DNA from: a virus
IMG/VR virus record: IMGVR_UViG_3300048597_000258
Coordinates: 1-59,764 of that record
Strand: one strand, 5' to 3'
DNA: 59,764 nt
Positions 45,082-53,961 of the stretch are shown here, piece by piece. Made by a program: the position numbers and the translations under genes. The stretch's first letter is position 1. The number at the start of each line of letters is the position of its first letter. Under the pieces are notes generated by a model. It searched no databases and had not been told where the DNA came from. It worked only from the letters and a program-made list of their open reading frames with translations.

Positions 45082-47047
45082 CCCCGCCGAGTGGGCGGCG
45101 GAACACCGGGTCTATCCGGAGACCGCAGGCGTACCCGGCCCGCGCGACCCATGGTTGACGCCGTACATGGTGCCGTGGTCGGCGGCGGTTCACAAGGGCG
45201 ACTACCGCAGGGTGGTCGCGGTGACCTCTGCCCAGAGCGGCAAAACGGATTCCATGCTGGACGTGATCGGCGCGCGGCTCGACCAGCGCCCGGCGCCGAT
45301 CATCTACGTAGGCCCCACGAAGGAATTCCTGACCGACCAGTTCGAGCCGCGCCTGATGGCGCTTCTCGACGAGGCGCAGACCCTCAAGGACAAGGTCATC
45401 CGCGGTCGCCGGATGAAGAAGACCCTGAAGTGGGTGGCCGGCGTCAGGGTGCGCCTCGCCCACGCGGGATCCTCCTCGGCGCTGAAGTCGGACCCGGCTG
45501 CGCTGGCGCTGGTCGACGAATTCGACGAGATGGCCGCGAACGTGAGGGGGCAGGGCGATGTCCTGGGCCTCATCGAGGCGCGCGGCATCACCTATGCGGA
45601 TTTCGTCACCGCCATCACTTCAACGCCGTCGCAGGGCATGGTGGAAACACACTACGATCCCGAGAGCGGGCTGGAGTTCTGGGCGGACGGGGACCCCGAC
45701 GACATCGCCAGCCCGATCTGGAAGCTGTGGCAGTCGGGCACGAGGCACCACTGGGCGTGGCCCTGCCTGCACTGTGGCGAGTACTTCATCCCGAGGCTCA
45801 AGCATCTTCGCTGGCCGAAGCACGCGACACCGGCGATGGCGCGGCGCGAGAGCTTCATCGCGTGCCCTCACTGCGGCGGCGTGCTGACGGACCACGAGCA
45901 CAAGACCGCGATGAACGCGAAAGGCGTCTATGTCGCGCCGGGCCAGACCGTCGGCAAGGACGGCACGGTCCATGGCGATCCGCCTGACAGCACCACCTTC
46001 TCGGTCTGGGTGTCGGGACTGGCATCGCCCTTCGTCTCATGGGGCCAGCGCGCGGAAACCTATCTCACCGCGCTGGTCTCCACCGACCCCTCGCAAATCC
46101 AGACGGCGGTGAATGCGAACTTCGGTGAGCTTTACTCGCTGTCGGGCGGCGGGGACGTGCCGGAGTGGCAGGAGATCATGCAGCGCCGGCTGCCCTACAA
46201 GCGGGGCGAGGTGCCGGACGACGTGGTCCGCGTGGTGATGGGCGTCGACGTCCAGCGGCTGTCGCTGTTCTACGTCATCCGCGGCTTCGGCGCGCGCGGC
46301 ACGTCCTGGCTGCTGGATTACGGCCAGCTATACGGCCACACCGACGATGAACAGGTCTGGACCGATCTGGCCGACCTGATGACCACACCCATCGGCGGCC
46401 TGCACGTCGAGAAGGTGTTCATCGACTCCGGATTCCGGCCGAACAAGCCTGACGCCGGCGATGAGCACAAGGTCTATGAATTCGCCCGCCGCTATTCGTG
46501 GCTGGTGACCCCGACGAAAGGCAAGGACGTCCAGAACCCGCCCTACCGTGTGTCGAAGATCGAGGTGAAGCCGAGCGGCAAGAAGCTGGTCTATTCCATC
46601 AACCTTGCCTGGCTCTCGACCGACTTCTTCAAGTCGCTGCTCGTCTCGCGCATCAGGACGCCTCTGGAAACGGCGGGCGGCTTCTTCGTGCCAGACGACA
46701 TCGACGAGGATTACTGCCGGCAGATCGTGAGCGAGGTTCGCATCGTGAACCGCGCCACCGGAAAGCCGGAGTGGGTTCGCCGCAGCCGGGCCAACCATCT
46801 TCTCGACTGCGAGGCCTTGTGCGCCGCCGCCGCCTATACGCTCAACGTGCAGCGGATCCCGGAGATCGACAGGCCCGGCTCCGAAGCGCCCTTGCCGGAT
46901 GACGATGCGCCCGTCCGGCAAGCGCCCGTCCGGCAAGCACAGCAGGCTGGCAGCAGCGAGCAGGATCATCAGACCCCGCCCCCGCCGCCGGCGCACCGGA
47001 GCCTCCGCTCCCGGTTCGCCAGCATCTCAACACAGTTCAACAGGTGA
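44987..47047 (+). CDS. Terminase large subunit (lambda GpA-like)
   Basis: 686 residues from the ATG at 44987 (AGGA upstream; TTG at 44972 is an alternative). GpA features: V-A-V-T-S-A-Q-S-G-K-T (ATPase, about 80-90), two zinc-like C-L-H-C and C-P-H-C pairs, V-D-E-F-D-E, and a nuclease region with G-V-D-V-Q-R-L and D-C-E-A-L-C-A. The start overlaps the small subunit gene by 95 bases. The C-terminus has a 15-bp tandem duplication (46905-46934). GpA-type enzymes usually cut at cos sites. Confidence 0.93.
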   Translation: MDPSNASPQQPEQRAMLWQLAASIWQPSQKRDPAEWAAEHRVYPETAGVPGPRDPWLTPYMVPWSAAVHKGDYRRVVAVTSAQSGKTDSMLDVIGARLDQRPAPIIYVGPTKEFLTDQFEPRLMALLDEAQTLKDKVIRGRRMKKTLKWVAGVRVRLAHAGSSSALKSDPAALALVDEFDEMAANVRGQGDVLGLIEARGITYADFVTAITSTPSQGMVETHYDPESGLEFWADGDPDDIASPIWKLWQSGTRHHWAWPCLHCGEYFIPRLKHLRWPKHATPAMARRESFIACPHCGGVLTDHEHKTAMNAKGVYVAPGQTVGKDGTVHGDPPDSTTFSVWVSGLASPFVSWGQRAETYLTALVSTDPSQIQTAVNANFGELYSLSGGGDVPEWQEIMQRRLPYKRGEVPDDVVRVVMGVDVQRLSLFYVIRGFGARGTSWLLDYGQLYGHTDDEQVWTDLADLMTTPIGGLHVEKVFIDSGFRPNKPDAGDEHKVYEFARRYSWLVTPTKGKDVQNPPYRVSKIEVKPSGKKLVYSINLAWLSTDFFKSLLVSRIRTPLETAGGFFVPDDIDEDYCRQIVSEVRIVNRATGKPEWVRRSRANHLLDCEALCAAAAYTLNVQRIPEIDRPGSEAPLPDDDAPVRQAPVRQAQQAGSSEQDHQTPPPPPAHRSLRSRFASISTQFNR

Positions 47048-47054
47048 TCCTCGA

Positions 47055-48677
47055 ATGGGCGTGATGGACATGCTGCGCGGCCTCATCTCTGCCCCCGTGA
47101 AGACCGCGCCGCCGTTTGCGCCGCGCAGCGAGTACATGCGCGGCGGACGCGGCATCGTGTTCACCGGCTGGCGGCCGGCGCTCCGCGAGCCGGCGGACGA
47201 TGTGGGATCGGCATGGGACGCCGCCGCGGCGCGCGCGATCGACACCATCCAGAACTCCGGCTGGATCGCCGGCGCGATCGACCAGGCCGTCGCCAACACG
47301 GTGGGCAACGGCCTCCGCCTGAAGGTGGCGCCTGAGTCCGAGCAGCTTGGCATGACGGATGAAGAGGCGCAGGAGTGGGCGCGCACCGTCGAGCAGCGCT
47401 TCGGCCTCTGGGCCAACGACAAGGTCGAGTGCGACATCGAGGGCCGCCGCACCTTCGGCCAGATGCAGGCCGCAGTCCTGCGCAGCTACTTCGCCACGGG
47501 AGAGGCCTTTGCGGAACTGCCGTGGAAGAAGCGGCGGAACTACGGGACGAAGGTCCGTCTCGTGCCCTCGCACCGCGTGCCCGTCACCAACGATCCCCTG
47601 CGCCGCATCCAGCACGGCGTCCGTACGGACCCCGACGGCTTCCCCGTCGGCTACCTCGCCAGGCGCAAGGATCCTCTGCTCGGAGATGTCGAATGGCTTG
47701 TGCCGGCCTTCGATGCGAAGTGGCGGCCGCGCATCGTGCACTGCTTCGATGGCCTGCCGGGACAATTCCGGGGCATCACGCCGCTGGTTCCCGCCCTCCG
47801 GGTGGCACGCCAGTTCGACCAGCTTGCCGACGCAACGCTCACCGCCTCGATCATCCAGACGGTGTTCGCGGCCACCATCACCTCGGAAGTCCCCACCGAG
47901 GACCAGCTTGCGGGCCTCATTACACCCCAGGAGCAGGCGGCGATGGCGAGGCAGGGCCAGAGCACCTGGGACGGGTGGTTCGACGCCCAATCGGGCTGGT
48001 ACGACAACGCCACGATCAACGTGGGCATCAACGGCCGGATCGCGCATCTCTTCCCCGGCCAGAAGATGGAGTTCCTTTCGGCGAAGCATCCATCGACCGA
48101 ATACAAGGACTTCTCGCTCCACCTTCTCCGCGAGATCGCGCGCTGTCTCGGCCTCACCTATGAGAGCGCTACCGGCGACTACGAGGGAGCGACCTATTCC
48201 TCCGTCCGCATGGCCACGGGCGAGGTCTTCCAGATCACGCTCTACCGCCGCGCCTTCATCGTCGCCCCCTTCTGCCAAGCGGCATACGAGGCGTGGCTCG
48301 AGGAAGAGATCGAGGCCGGGATGATCCCTTTCCCGGGCGGCATCGACGGGTTCTATGCCAACCGGTCCGCTGCTTGCCGGGCCTTCTGGCGCGGGACGCC
48401 GAAGCCGCAGGCAGACGACGTGAAGACCGCGACCGCGCATCAGGTCTGGCGCACGATGGGCGTCATCACCGACGAGATGATCGCCAACGACCTCGGCGTG
48501 GATATCGAGGACGTCTACATGCAGCGCCAGCGCGAAGCCGAAATGCGGAAGCGCTACGGCCTCAAGGACGAGCAGGAGCGCCAGGCAACGCTGCAGCAGG
48601 CTCAGGTCGAAGCCATAGCCGAGGCCACTTCCGAATCGGATGGCCCGCAGAAGGACCCCGCGAATGCCGACAATTGA
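47055..48677 (+). CDS. Portal protein (lambda gpB-like)
   Basis: 540 residues from the ATG at 47055. Lambda-portal features: A-R-A-I-D-T-I-Q-N-S-G-W-I-A-G-A-I-D-Q-A near the N-terminus, F-A-T-G-E-A-F-A-E-L-P-W, I-Q-T-V-F-A-A-T-I, and A-T-G-D-Y-E-G-A-T-Y-S-S-V-R near 375. The ring at the unique vertex is the gate for DNA. Confidence 0.92.
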   Translation: MGVMDMLRGLISAPVKTAPPFAPRSEYMRGGRGIVFTGWRPALREPADDVGSAWDAAAARAIDTIQNSGWIAGAIDQAVANTVGNGLRLKVAPESEQLGMTDEEAQEWARTVEQRFGLWANDKVECDIEGRRTFGQMQAAVLRSYFATGEAFAELPWKKRRNYGTKVRLVPSHRVPVTNDPLRRIQHGVRTDPDGFPVGYLARRKDPLLGDVEWLVPAFDAKWRPRIVHCFDGLPGQFRGITPLVPALRVARQFDQLADATLTASIIQTVFAATITSEVPTEDQLAGLITPQEQAAMARQGQSTWDGWFDAQSGWYDNATINVGINGRIAHLFPGQKMEFLSAKHPSTEYKDFSLHLLREIARCLGLTYESATGDYEGATYSSVRMATGEVFQITLYRRAFIVAPFCQAAYEAWLEEEIEAGMIPFPGGIDGFYANRSAACRAFWRGTPKPQADDVKTATAHQVWRTMGVITDEMIANDLGVDIEDVYMQRQREAEMRKRYGLKDEQERQATLQQAQVEAIAEATSESDGPQKDPANADN

Positions 48678-48915
48678 TCCGGCCAACCCCTGCGCGGCGG
48701 CCACCGCCCTTCGCGAGGTCCTGCTCAAGGCGTTGGCCAATGGGCAGATGGAGGAGGTGGAATTCTCCGCCGGCAACGGCTCGCAGCGCCGGGTGCGCCG
48801 GAAGTTCGCGAGCCTTGACGAACTCCGCGCCGAGATCGCGCGCCTCGACGGCGAGTGCAAGGTCCTGACCACCGGCAAGCCGGCGCGCTACGGGCTTCGC
48901 GCGGGAGGTATCTGA
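48664..48915 (+). CDS. Head-tail joining protein gpW-like (83 aa)
   Basis: Overlaps the portal stop. Helical N-terminus (A-T-A-L-R-E-V-L-L-K-A-L-A-N-G), a beta hairpin (E-E-V-E-F, R-V-R-R-K-F) and a C-terminal helix (L-D-E-L-R-A-E-I-A-R-L), the fold order of lambda gpW. In lambda the gene is between A and B; here it lies after the portal gene. Confidence 0.75.
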   Translation: MPTIDPANPCAAATALREVLLKALANGQMEEVEFSAGNGSQRRVRRKFASLDELRAEIARLDGECKVLTTGKPARYGLRAGGI

Positions 48916-50186
48916 TGAACGACCTGTTCCACATCGCGCAACGGCTCTACAACGTGCCGCTGCTCATCGCACCCGAGAAAGCGCAGATCATCCTTCACGT
49001 CCTGGAGGGGCGGATCGGCAACAGCCTCGATCTCGCTCTCGACGAGAGCGTCGTCTCGCCGGAAATGAGCCGCTTCGTCGGCTCCCCGGTCCGCAGCGAC
49101 GGCGCCGCCCGCAAGTTCATGGTCGACCAGGGCGTGGCGGTGGTTCCGGTCATCGGCTCCCTCGTCAACCGCGGTGCATGGCTTGGCGCGAGGTCCGGGA
49201 TGACCTCCTACGAGGGTCTCACCGCCCAGTTGCGGGACGCCGTGGCCGACCCGGATGTGTCCTCGATCCTGCTCGACATCGACAGCCCCGGCGGCGAGGC
49301 CACCGGCATGTTCTCGCTCGCCGGCATGATCCAGGGCATCCGAGAGCATAAGCCCGTGGTCGCCGTGGTGAACGATGTGGCGGCATCCGCCGCTTACGGC
49401 CTCGCGAGCGCGGCTTCGCAGATCGTCGTGTCGCCCACCTCGCTGGCGGGAAGCATCGGCGTTGTCTACCTCCACGTCGACGAGAGCGCGAAGCTCGAGA
49501 AGGAAGGCGTGAAGCCGACCCTGATCTATGCCGGCGCGCGCAAGGTGGATGGCAGTCCCTACTCGCCGCTTTCCGAAGCGGCGCGCAGCGAAATCCAGTT
49601 CCGTGTCCATGGTTTCTATGATCGCTTCCTCTCCCTGGTGGAGCAGGGGCGCGGCGCGCGCTTCGGTGCGGATGCTGCGCGCTCGACGGAGGCACGCGTG
49701 CTTATGGGCGAGGAGGCAGTGGCGGCCGGTATGGCCGACCGCGTGGCGTCTTTCGACCAGATTTTGAGTGAACTTCAAGGATCTCCGCGAAAGCGGCAAC
49801 TCAACACAAGGAGAACTGTCACTATGACCAGTGATGCTGGCTCTCCCGCTGCCACGACCGCGGGAATCACCGAAGCTGAACGTGCTGCAATCCGTGCCGA
49901 AGGTGCGAGCGCCGAGTACGCGCGCATCATGGGCATTCTCAACTGCGAGGCCGCCACGGGCCGCGAGCGCACCGCCATCAGGCTGGCGGGTGAACGCGCC
50001 ATGTCGGCGGAGGGCGCGGCCGCGATCCTCGGCTCCCTCCCGGTTGCCGCGAGCATCGAAGCCCGCGCGGCGGCGATGCCGGAGATCGGTGCGACAAGCT
50101 CGCCTGCGAACCCCGAGGCCTCCGCCGAGATGGCGCGCAGCGGCTGGGACAAGGCCTTCGCCCGGACCCCGGCAAAGAAGCGCTAA
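48915..50186 (+). CDS. Capsid maturation protease (S49/lambda gpC-like) with scaffold domain
   Basis: TGATG overlap. 423 residues. The S49 domain (about 70-290) has L-L-D-I-D-S-P-G-G-E-A, D-V-A-A-S-A-A-Y-G-L-A (nucleophile Ser) and S-L-A-G-S-I-G-V-V. The C-terminal third (from about 304) is Ala/Glu-rich helix with its own start signal, matching the gpC/Nu3 arrangement. It cleaves scaffold and portal during head assembly. Confidence 0.9.
   Translation: MNDLFHIAQRLYNVPLLIAPEKAQIILHVLEGRIGNSLDLALDESVVSPEMSRFVGSPVRSDGAARKFMVDQGVAVVPVIGSLVNRGAWLGARSGMTSYEGLTAQLRDAVADPDVSSILLDIDSPGGEATGMFSLAGMIQGIREHKPVVAVVNDVAASAAYGLASAASQIVVSPTSLAGSIGVVYLHVDESAKLEKEGVKPTLIYAGARKVDGSPYSPLSEAARSEIQFRVHGFYDRFLSLVEQGRGARFGADAARSTEARVLMGEEAVAAGMADRVASFDQILSELQGSPRKRQLNTRRTVTMTSDAGSPAATTAGITEAERAAIRAEGASAEYARIMGILNCEAATGRERTAIRLAGERAMSAEGAAAILGSLPVAASIEARAAAMPEIGATSSPANPEASAEMARSGWDKAFARTPAKKR
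49824..50186 (+). CDS. Nested scaffold protein (Nu3-like)
   Basis: In-frame ATG at 49824 inside the protease gene, preceded by AAGGAG at 49808-49813 with ten bases between. It would give a 120-residue helical protein (M-T-S-D-A-G-S-P-A-A to the shared end). In lambda, Nu3 is made the same way from the end of gene C. Confidence 0.7.
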   Translation: MTSDAGSPAATTAGITEAERAAIRAEGASAEYARIMGILNCEAATGRERTAIRLAGERAMSAEGAAAILGSLPVAASIEARAAAMPEIGATSSPANPEASAEMARSGWDKAFARTPAKKR

Positions 50187-50206
50187 TCCAGTCCTCAACA
50201 ATCCAC

Positions 50207-50222
50207 GCGCCCCTTAGGGCGC
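50207..50222. other. Short hairpin GCGCCC-CTTA-GGGCGC between protease and decoration genes
   Basis: Perfect six-base stem with a four-base loop, no T-tract. Probably an mRNA stability or processing element ahead of the highly expressed capsid genes. Confidence 0.5.
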
Positions 50223-50241
50223 ATTCCAAGGAGCAAAGCTC

Positions 50242-50613
50242 ATGACGAAGTTCACCGAGGGCCGCCACCCGATCGAGGGCCTTCTTTCCGAGGGCGAATT
50301 CGCCTACTCGCGCGCCACCGTGACAGTGGTGTCGGGCGCCGGCAAGATCGTGCCTGGCACTGTGCTCGGCAAGATTACCGCCAGCGGCAAGTATACGCCT
50401 TCTCCCGACACGGGAGCGGACGGCTCGCAGACCGCCGTGGCCATCGCGCTTTACGACTGCGATGCGACCAGCGCCGACGCCCCCGTGGTCGTCGTGGTGC
50501 GCCACGCCCAGTGGAACGTGAATACCCTCACGTATCACTCCAGCGTCAACGACGGCGCCAAGCGCGCGGCCAAGGCCACGCAGCTTGCCGCTGCCGGCAT
50601 CATCGTCCGCTGA
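50242..50613 (+). CDS. Head decoration protein (lambda gpD-like)
   Basis: AAGGAG upstream. 123 residues with the gpD pattern: an N-terminal F-A-Y-S-R-A-T-V-T-V, I-V-P-G-T-V-L-G-K-I, T-A-V-A-I-A-L-Y-D-C-D-A, and a final T-Q-L-A-A-A-G-I-I-V-R. It trims the capsid at three-fold sites and stabilises it against DNA pressure. Confidence 0.85.
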   Translation: MTKFTEGRHPIEGLLSEGEFAYSRATVTVVSGAGKIVPGTVLGKITASGKYTPSPDTGADGSQTAVAIALYDCDATSADAPVVVVVRHAQWNVNTLTYHSSVNDGAKRAAKATQLAAAGIIVR

Positions 50614-50678
50614 TCCACCCCATCCCCTGAACCCCATAAGTCCGCTTCGCACGGGCTTCACTCAAGGAGGCAAGCGCT

Positions 50679-51710
50679 ATGCTTGACATCTTCAACAACG
50701 ACGCCTTCAGCGTCGTTCAGCTGACGGACTCGGTTGCGGACAAGGTGGTTCGCCCCGGCCGGCTCTCGTCCATGGGCCTGTTCGCCGAATCCTCGGTGAG
50801 CACCCTCAGCATCGCCATCGAACGGATTGGCGACACCATCCAGCTTGTCACGCCCTCGCAGCGTGGTTCGCAGGGTGAGACCCGCGACATGCCCAAGCGG
50901 TCGATTGAGAACCTCTCCATCCCCCACTTCCAGCGGGACTGGTCGGTGAACGCCGACGAGGTCCAGGGCATCCGGTCCTACGGGTCCGAGACCGTCCTCC
51001 AGACGGTGCAGGGGATCGTGGCCGAAAAGATGGCCATGAACCTGGCCGACCTCGACCTGACGGACGAGTATGCGCGCCTCGGCGCCATCCAGGGCGTCAT
51101 CACCTACAAGGGCGGCACGACCCTCGATCTGTTCTCCAAGTTCGGCGTCACCCAGGCCACCGAGGTGGACTTCGACCTCGACAACGCCACACCCGCCGGC
51201 GGCGTGCTGCGCAAGGCATGCGTGGGCATGATCCGCAACGCCCGCAAGGCGCTCGGCGCTGTGCCCTTCACCTATCTCCATGCCTTCTGCGGCGATACGT
51301 TCTTCGACCAGCTTCTGCAGCACAGCGAGGTTCGCGCCACCTACACGGGCTGGTCGGAGGCGGCGATCCTGCGTGACAGCTACGTCGGAAAAAACCGCGG
51401 CGAGAACCCGATGTTCGAGTTCGGCGGCATCATCTGGGAGAACTACGGCGCCATCGACGCCACGGGTGACGGCGCCCTCATGGGTATTTCTGCCGCACAG
51501 GCGAAGTTTGTCCCCATGGGCGTGACCGGCTTGTTCCGCACCTACTATGCGCCGGCGGACTACGTGGAGACCGTCAACACAATGGGCAAGGCGCGCTACG
51601 CCAAGCAGTGGCCGATGCCCAACGGAAAGGGTGTCAACGGCGAGGTGCAGACGAACTCGCTGCACATCTGCACCCGCCCGGGGGCACTGCTGCGCGCCCG
51701 CAACACCTGA
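50679..51710 (+). CDS. Major capsid protein (lambda gpE-like)
   Basis: AAGGAGG upstream. 343 residues, near the usual gpE length. It begins M-L-D-I-F-N-N-D-A-F-S, with P-H-F-Q-R-D, R-L-G-A-I-Q-G-V-I, F-C-G-D-T-F-F-D and Y-Y-A-P-A-D-Y. HK97-like fold by family. The capsid, decoration, protease and portal genes stand in lambda order. Confidence 0.93.
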   Translation: MLDIFNNDAFSVVQLTDSVADKVVRPGRLSSMGLFAESSVSTLSIAIERIGDTIQLVTPSQRGSQGETRDMPKRSIENLSIPHFQRDWSVNADEVQGIRSYGSETVLQTVQGIVAEKMAMNLADLDLTDEYARLGAIQGVITYKGGTTLDLFSKFGVTQATEVDFDLDNATPAGGVLRKACVGMIRNARKALGAVPFTYLHAFCGDTFFDQLLQHSEVRATYTGWSEAAILRDSYVGKNRGENPMFEFGGIIWENYGAIDATGDGALMGISAAQAKFVPMGVTGLFRTYYAPADYVETVNTMGKARYAKQWPMPNGKGVNGEVQTNSLHICTRPGALLRARNT

Positions 51711-51732
51711 TCCCGGTCAGGGAGAGCAAGCA

Positions 51733-52137
51733 ATGGGATCGTTATTCGACGACGCGGACGCGGACCTGTCCGGGGCCGTGATCGAGGCGTTTGGCGAGCC
51801 TGCGACCATCCGGCCGCGCCGCGGGGGCCAGTACGGCTCGCCCGGCGCGGATGCGGACCGCCTCCCCGATCAGGTGGAGGTGATCTTCTCGGAATCGCCT
51901 GGCCTCGAGTGGCTTTCGGGATCCCGGCGCGGCTCCGACCTGCAGGGCGGGACACGCGTCAGCGTAGGCGACGCCGAGGTCTGGCTGAGCAAGGCCGGCG
52001 TTGACGGCCTGGGCTATACGCCCGCAAAGGGCGACACGGTTTCGCTCCGTGGCCGCCGCTTCGCCGTAGCCGCCGCCCCCATGATCTCCGACATGGGCGA
52101 CATGCGCCTTCTTCTCGCGCGCGAGGGTTCGGAATGA
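51733..52137 (+). CDS. Predicted head-tail connector protein (134 aa)
   Basis: Start M-G-S-L-F-D-D with GGGAGA upstream. A beta-rich second half (V-S-L-R-G-R-R-F-A-V-A-A-A-P) and an acidic N-terminus; the size and position, first after the capsid gene, suggest a stopper or FII-like connector. No named family was recognised. It overlaps the next gene by ATGA. Confidence 0.55.
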   Translation: MGSLFDDADADLSGAVIEAFGEPATIRPRRGGQYGSPGADADRLPDQVEVIFSESPGLEWLSGSRRGSDLQGGTRVSVGDAEVWLSKAGVDGLGYTPAKGDTVSLRGRRFAVAAAPMISDMGDMRLLLAREGSE

Positions 52138-52952
52138 GCATTGCGAGAACCGCCGTCCGTGTTGCGGCAGTGAAGGCGATCACCGGACGCACGCTGGCGG
52201 GCCCTCGTGTGGCCGACAGCGCCATCGAACCAATCGATGTGGCCGTGGGCGAGGTGCGGCTGCCGATCATCACCGTGACCACCGACGACGATGTCGTGGA
52301 TCCTCAGGGCCGCGATGTCTGGTCCGGCCGGCGCGACCTCGACCTCGTGATCGAGATGGCGGTGGCCACTGAGGTGAAGGACGGCGGCTTCACGATACCG
52401 CAGACGGACGCAGGCTTCGAATGGACCCTGGACATCATGGAGCACCAGATCGAGCGCGCGCTGTTCGATGAGGGAACGCCATGGGCCGCTGTCTTCATGA
52501 GGCTTGTGCCCCGAGTCCACAAGCGGGTTTCGAGGAGGGGGGCAAGTGTCGAGCGCGGCGTCCGATTCGCGGCCCGGCAACTTGTGCTGACCGTCGACAC
52601 CGTTTCCACCCCGGCGACGGGAGAGGAAATTGACCCGGACACCGCCTATGGCAGGCTTCTCGCCCTCATGGCCGAGGATCCGGAACTGGCGGAGTTCGGC
52701 GAGCTTCTCCGCGGGCTGATCGAGCAGCCGCACAGGCCCGGCTGGAAGCGCGCTGCCGAGGCCGTCGGCCTCACCCGCGAGAACGCAGAGGCCATCGGAA
52801 TCGCGCCCCTCGACCCCACGGAACAGGGCGAGCCGCCGATCCTCGAGCGCGCGGAGATCGATGGTGATCTCAACATTATCGAGACAATCCGTGGGCGGGG
52901 TGCGAGGCTGACTGGATCGTCCAGCATCACCGCCAATGGCGGCAAGGACTAG
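52134..52952 (+). CDS. Predicted head-tail or tail terminator protein (272 aa)
   Basis: Placed between the connector and the baseplate spike, where a tail terminator or completion protein is needed to bridge a lambda-type head to a P2-type tail. The first half is alpha/beta (A-A-V-K-A-I-T-G-R-T; L-V-I-E-M-A-V-A-T-E-V), the second half helical (L-A-L-M-A-E-D-P-E-L-A-E-F-G). No named family was recognised; the role is inferred from position. Confidence 0.5.
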   Translation: MSIARTAVRVAAVKAITGRTLAGPRVADSAIEPIDVAVGEVRLPIITVTTDDDVVDPQGRDVWSGRRDLDLVIEMAVATEVKDGGFTIPQTDAGFEWTLDIMEHQIERALFDEGTPWAAVFMRLVPRVHKRVSRRGASVERGVRFAARQLVLTVDTVSTPATGEEIDPDTAYGRLLALMAEDPELAEFGELLRGLIEQPHRPGWKRAAEAVGLTRENAEAIGIAPLDPTEQGEPPILERAEIDGDLNIIETIRGRGARLTGSSSITANGGKD

Positions 52953-52954
52953 CC

Positions 52955-53533
52955 ATGCATGAGCTTGTTGAACTGGCTTCCCGGGTGGCAGACCTGGAGC
53001 GCCGCTTCTCGGGCGTGGTGCGCCACGGCACCGTGGATGAGGTCGATCCGGGGAAACAGATCGTGCGGATCAAGTTCGGTGAGGACAAGGATGGCAAACC
53101 CTTCCTCTCGCCGTGGCTGCCTTATGCGCAGATCGCCGGGGCCTTGAAGGTACACACGCCGCCGACCAAGGGGCAGCAGATGTCCACGCTCTCGCCGTCT
53201 GGCGACTGGATGCAGGCGGTGGCGCTGCCGATGCACTGGTCGGATCAGAACCAAAGCCCAAGCAGCAACGGCGACGAGAACGTGCTGACCTATGGCAACG
53301 TCCGCGCCACCATCAAGGACGATCTCGTCCAGGTGATCGTCGGCGGCTGCACGCTGGAAGTGACCAGCGGCCATGTGAAAATCGAGATCGACGGCGTCAC
53401 GCATACCATCGACGGTAGCGGGATCACCACCAACGGCGGTCGCATCGAGCACGATGGAAAGAACATCGGCAAGGATCACAAGCACAAGGACGTCGAAAGC
53501 GGCCCGTCGCTCACTGGTCCGCCTGTCGCTTAG
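52955..53533 (+). CDS. V: Baseplate spike protein V (P2 gpV-like)
   Basis: 192 residues. An OB-fold N-terminus (G-V-V-R-H-G-T-V-D-E-V-D) and L-S-P-W-L-P-Y, then S-P-S-G-D-W, then a beta-helix of short strands to a tip with K-D-H-K-H-K-D-V. The H-x-H at the tip binds a metal ion in P2/phi92 spikes. It pierces the outer membrane. First gene of the P2-order tail block. Confidence 0.88.
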   Translation: MHELVELASRVADLERRFSGVVRHGTVDEVDPGKQIVRIKFGEDKDGKPFLSPWLPYAQIAGALKVHTPPTKGQQMSTLSPSGDWMQAVALPMHWSDQNQSPSSNGDENVLTYGNVRATIKDDLVQVIVGGCTLEVTSGHVKIEIDGVTHTIDGSGITTNGGRIEHDGKNIGKDHKHKDVESGPSLTGPPVA

Positions 53534-53544
53534 GAAGGAAGGCC

Positions 53545-53961
53545 ATGGTTCAGCTTGTCAGTCCGAGCGTCGGCCTCAATCGCTGGACGGGCGGAACCAT
53601 CGCCGATTGGGAGCATGTCCTTCAATCGCTGGAAGACATCTTCACCACGCGGTTCGGCGAGCGGATTATGCGCGAGTGGTACGGCTCGAACGTGTCGAAC
53701 CTGTTGGGCCGCAACATCACGCCGCGCGAAGTGACCGGTTACTTTCAGGAGGTCCTCGCGCCGATTGAGCAGTGGGAGCCGCGCTTTCGCGTGGTGCAGA
53801 TCGTCGCCTTGAAGGTGACGCGCGACGGGCAGTTTCACTTCTACATGGATGGCGAATATCGACCGCGCGCCGTCTTCGGGGACTTCACCGTGGATGGTGC
53901 GCGCCGCGTGTTCGGGACATCCGGCCGCAACGGCATCGCGCAACTGGAGCGCAGCGAATGA
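53545..53961 (+). CDS. W: Baseplate protein W (P2 gpW / T4 gp25-like)
   Basis: 138 residues: W-E-H-V-L-Q-S-L-E-D-I-F-T-T-R-F-G-E-R, and R-E-W-Y-G-S-N-V, typical of the gp25/gpW family with its lysozyme-like fold at the sheath base. It overlaps J by four bases. Confidence 0.85.
   Translation: MVQLVSPSVGLNRWTGGTIADWEHVLQSLEDIFTTRFGERIMREWYGSNVSNLLGRNITPREVTGYFQEVLAPIEQWEPRFRVVQIVALKVTRDGQFHFYMDGEYRPRAVFGDFTVDGARRVFGTSGRNGIAQLERSE

Noticed and set aside
46905-46934. 15-bp tandem duplication in the terminase C-terminus
   Set aside because: It only repeats A-P-V-R-Q in a disordered tail; common slippage without a visible role.
47037-48878. A 613-codon minus-strand open frame across the portal gene
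   Set aside because: Antisense to the lambda-like portal, which has clear family motifs; same composition artefact.
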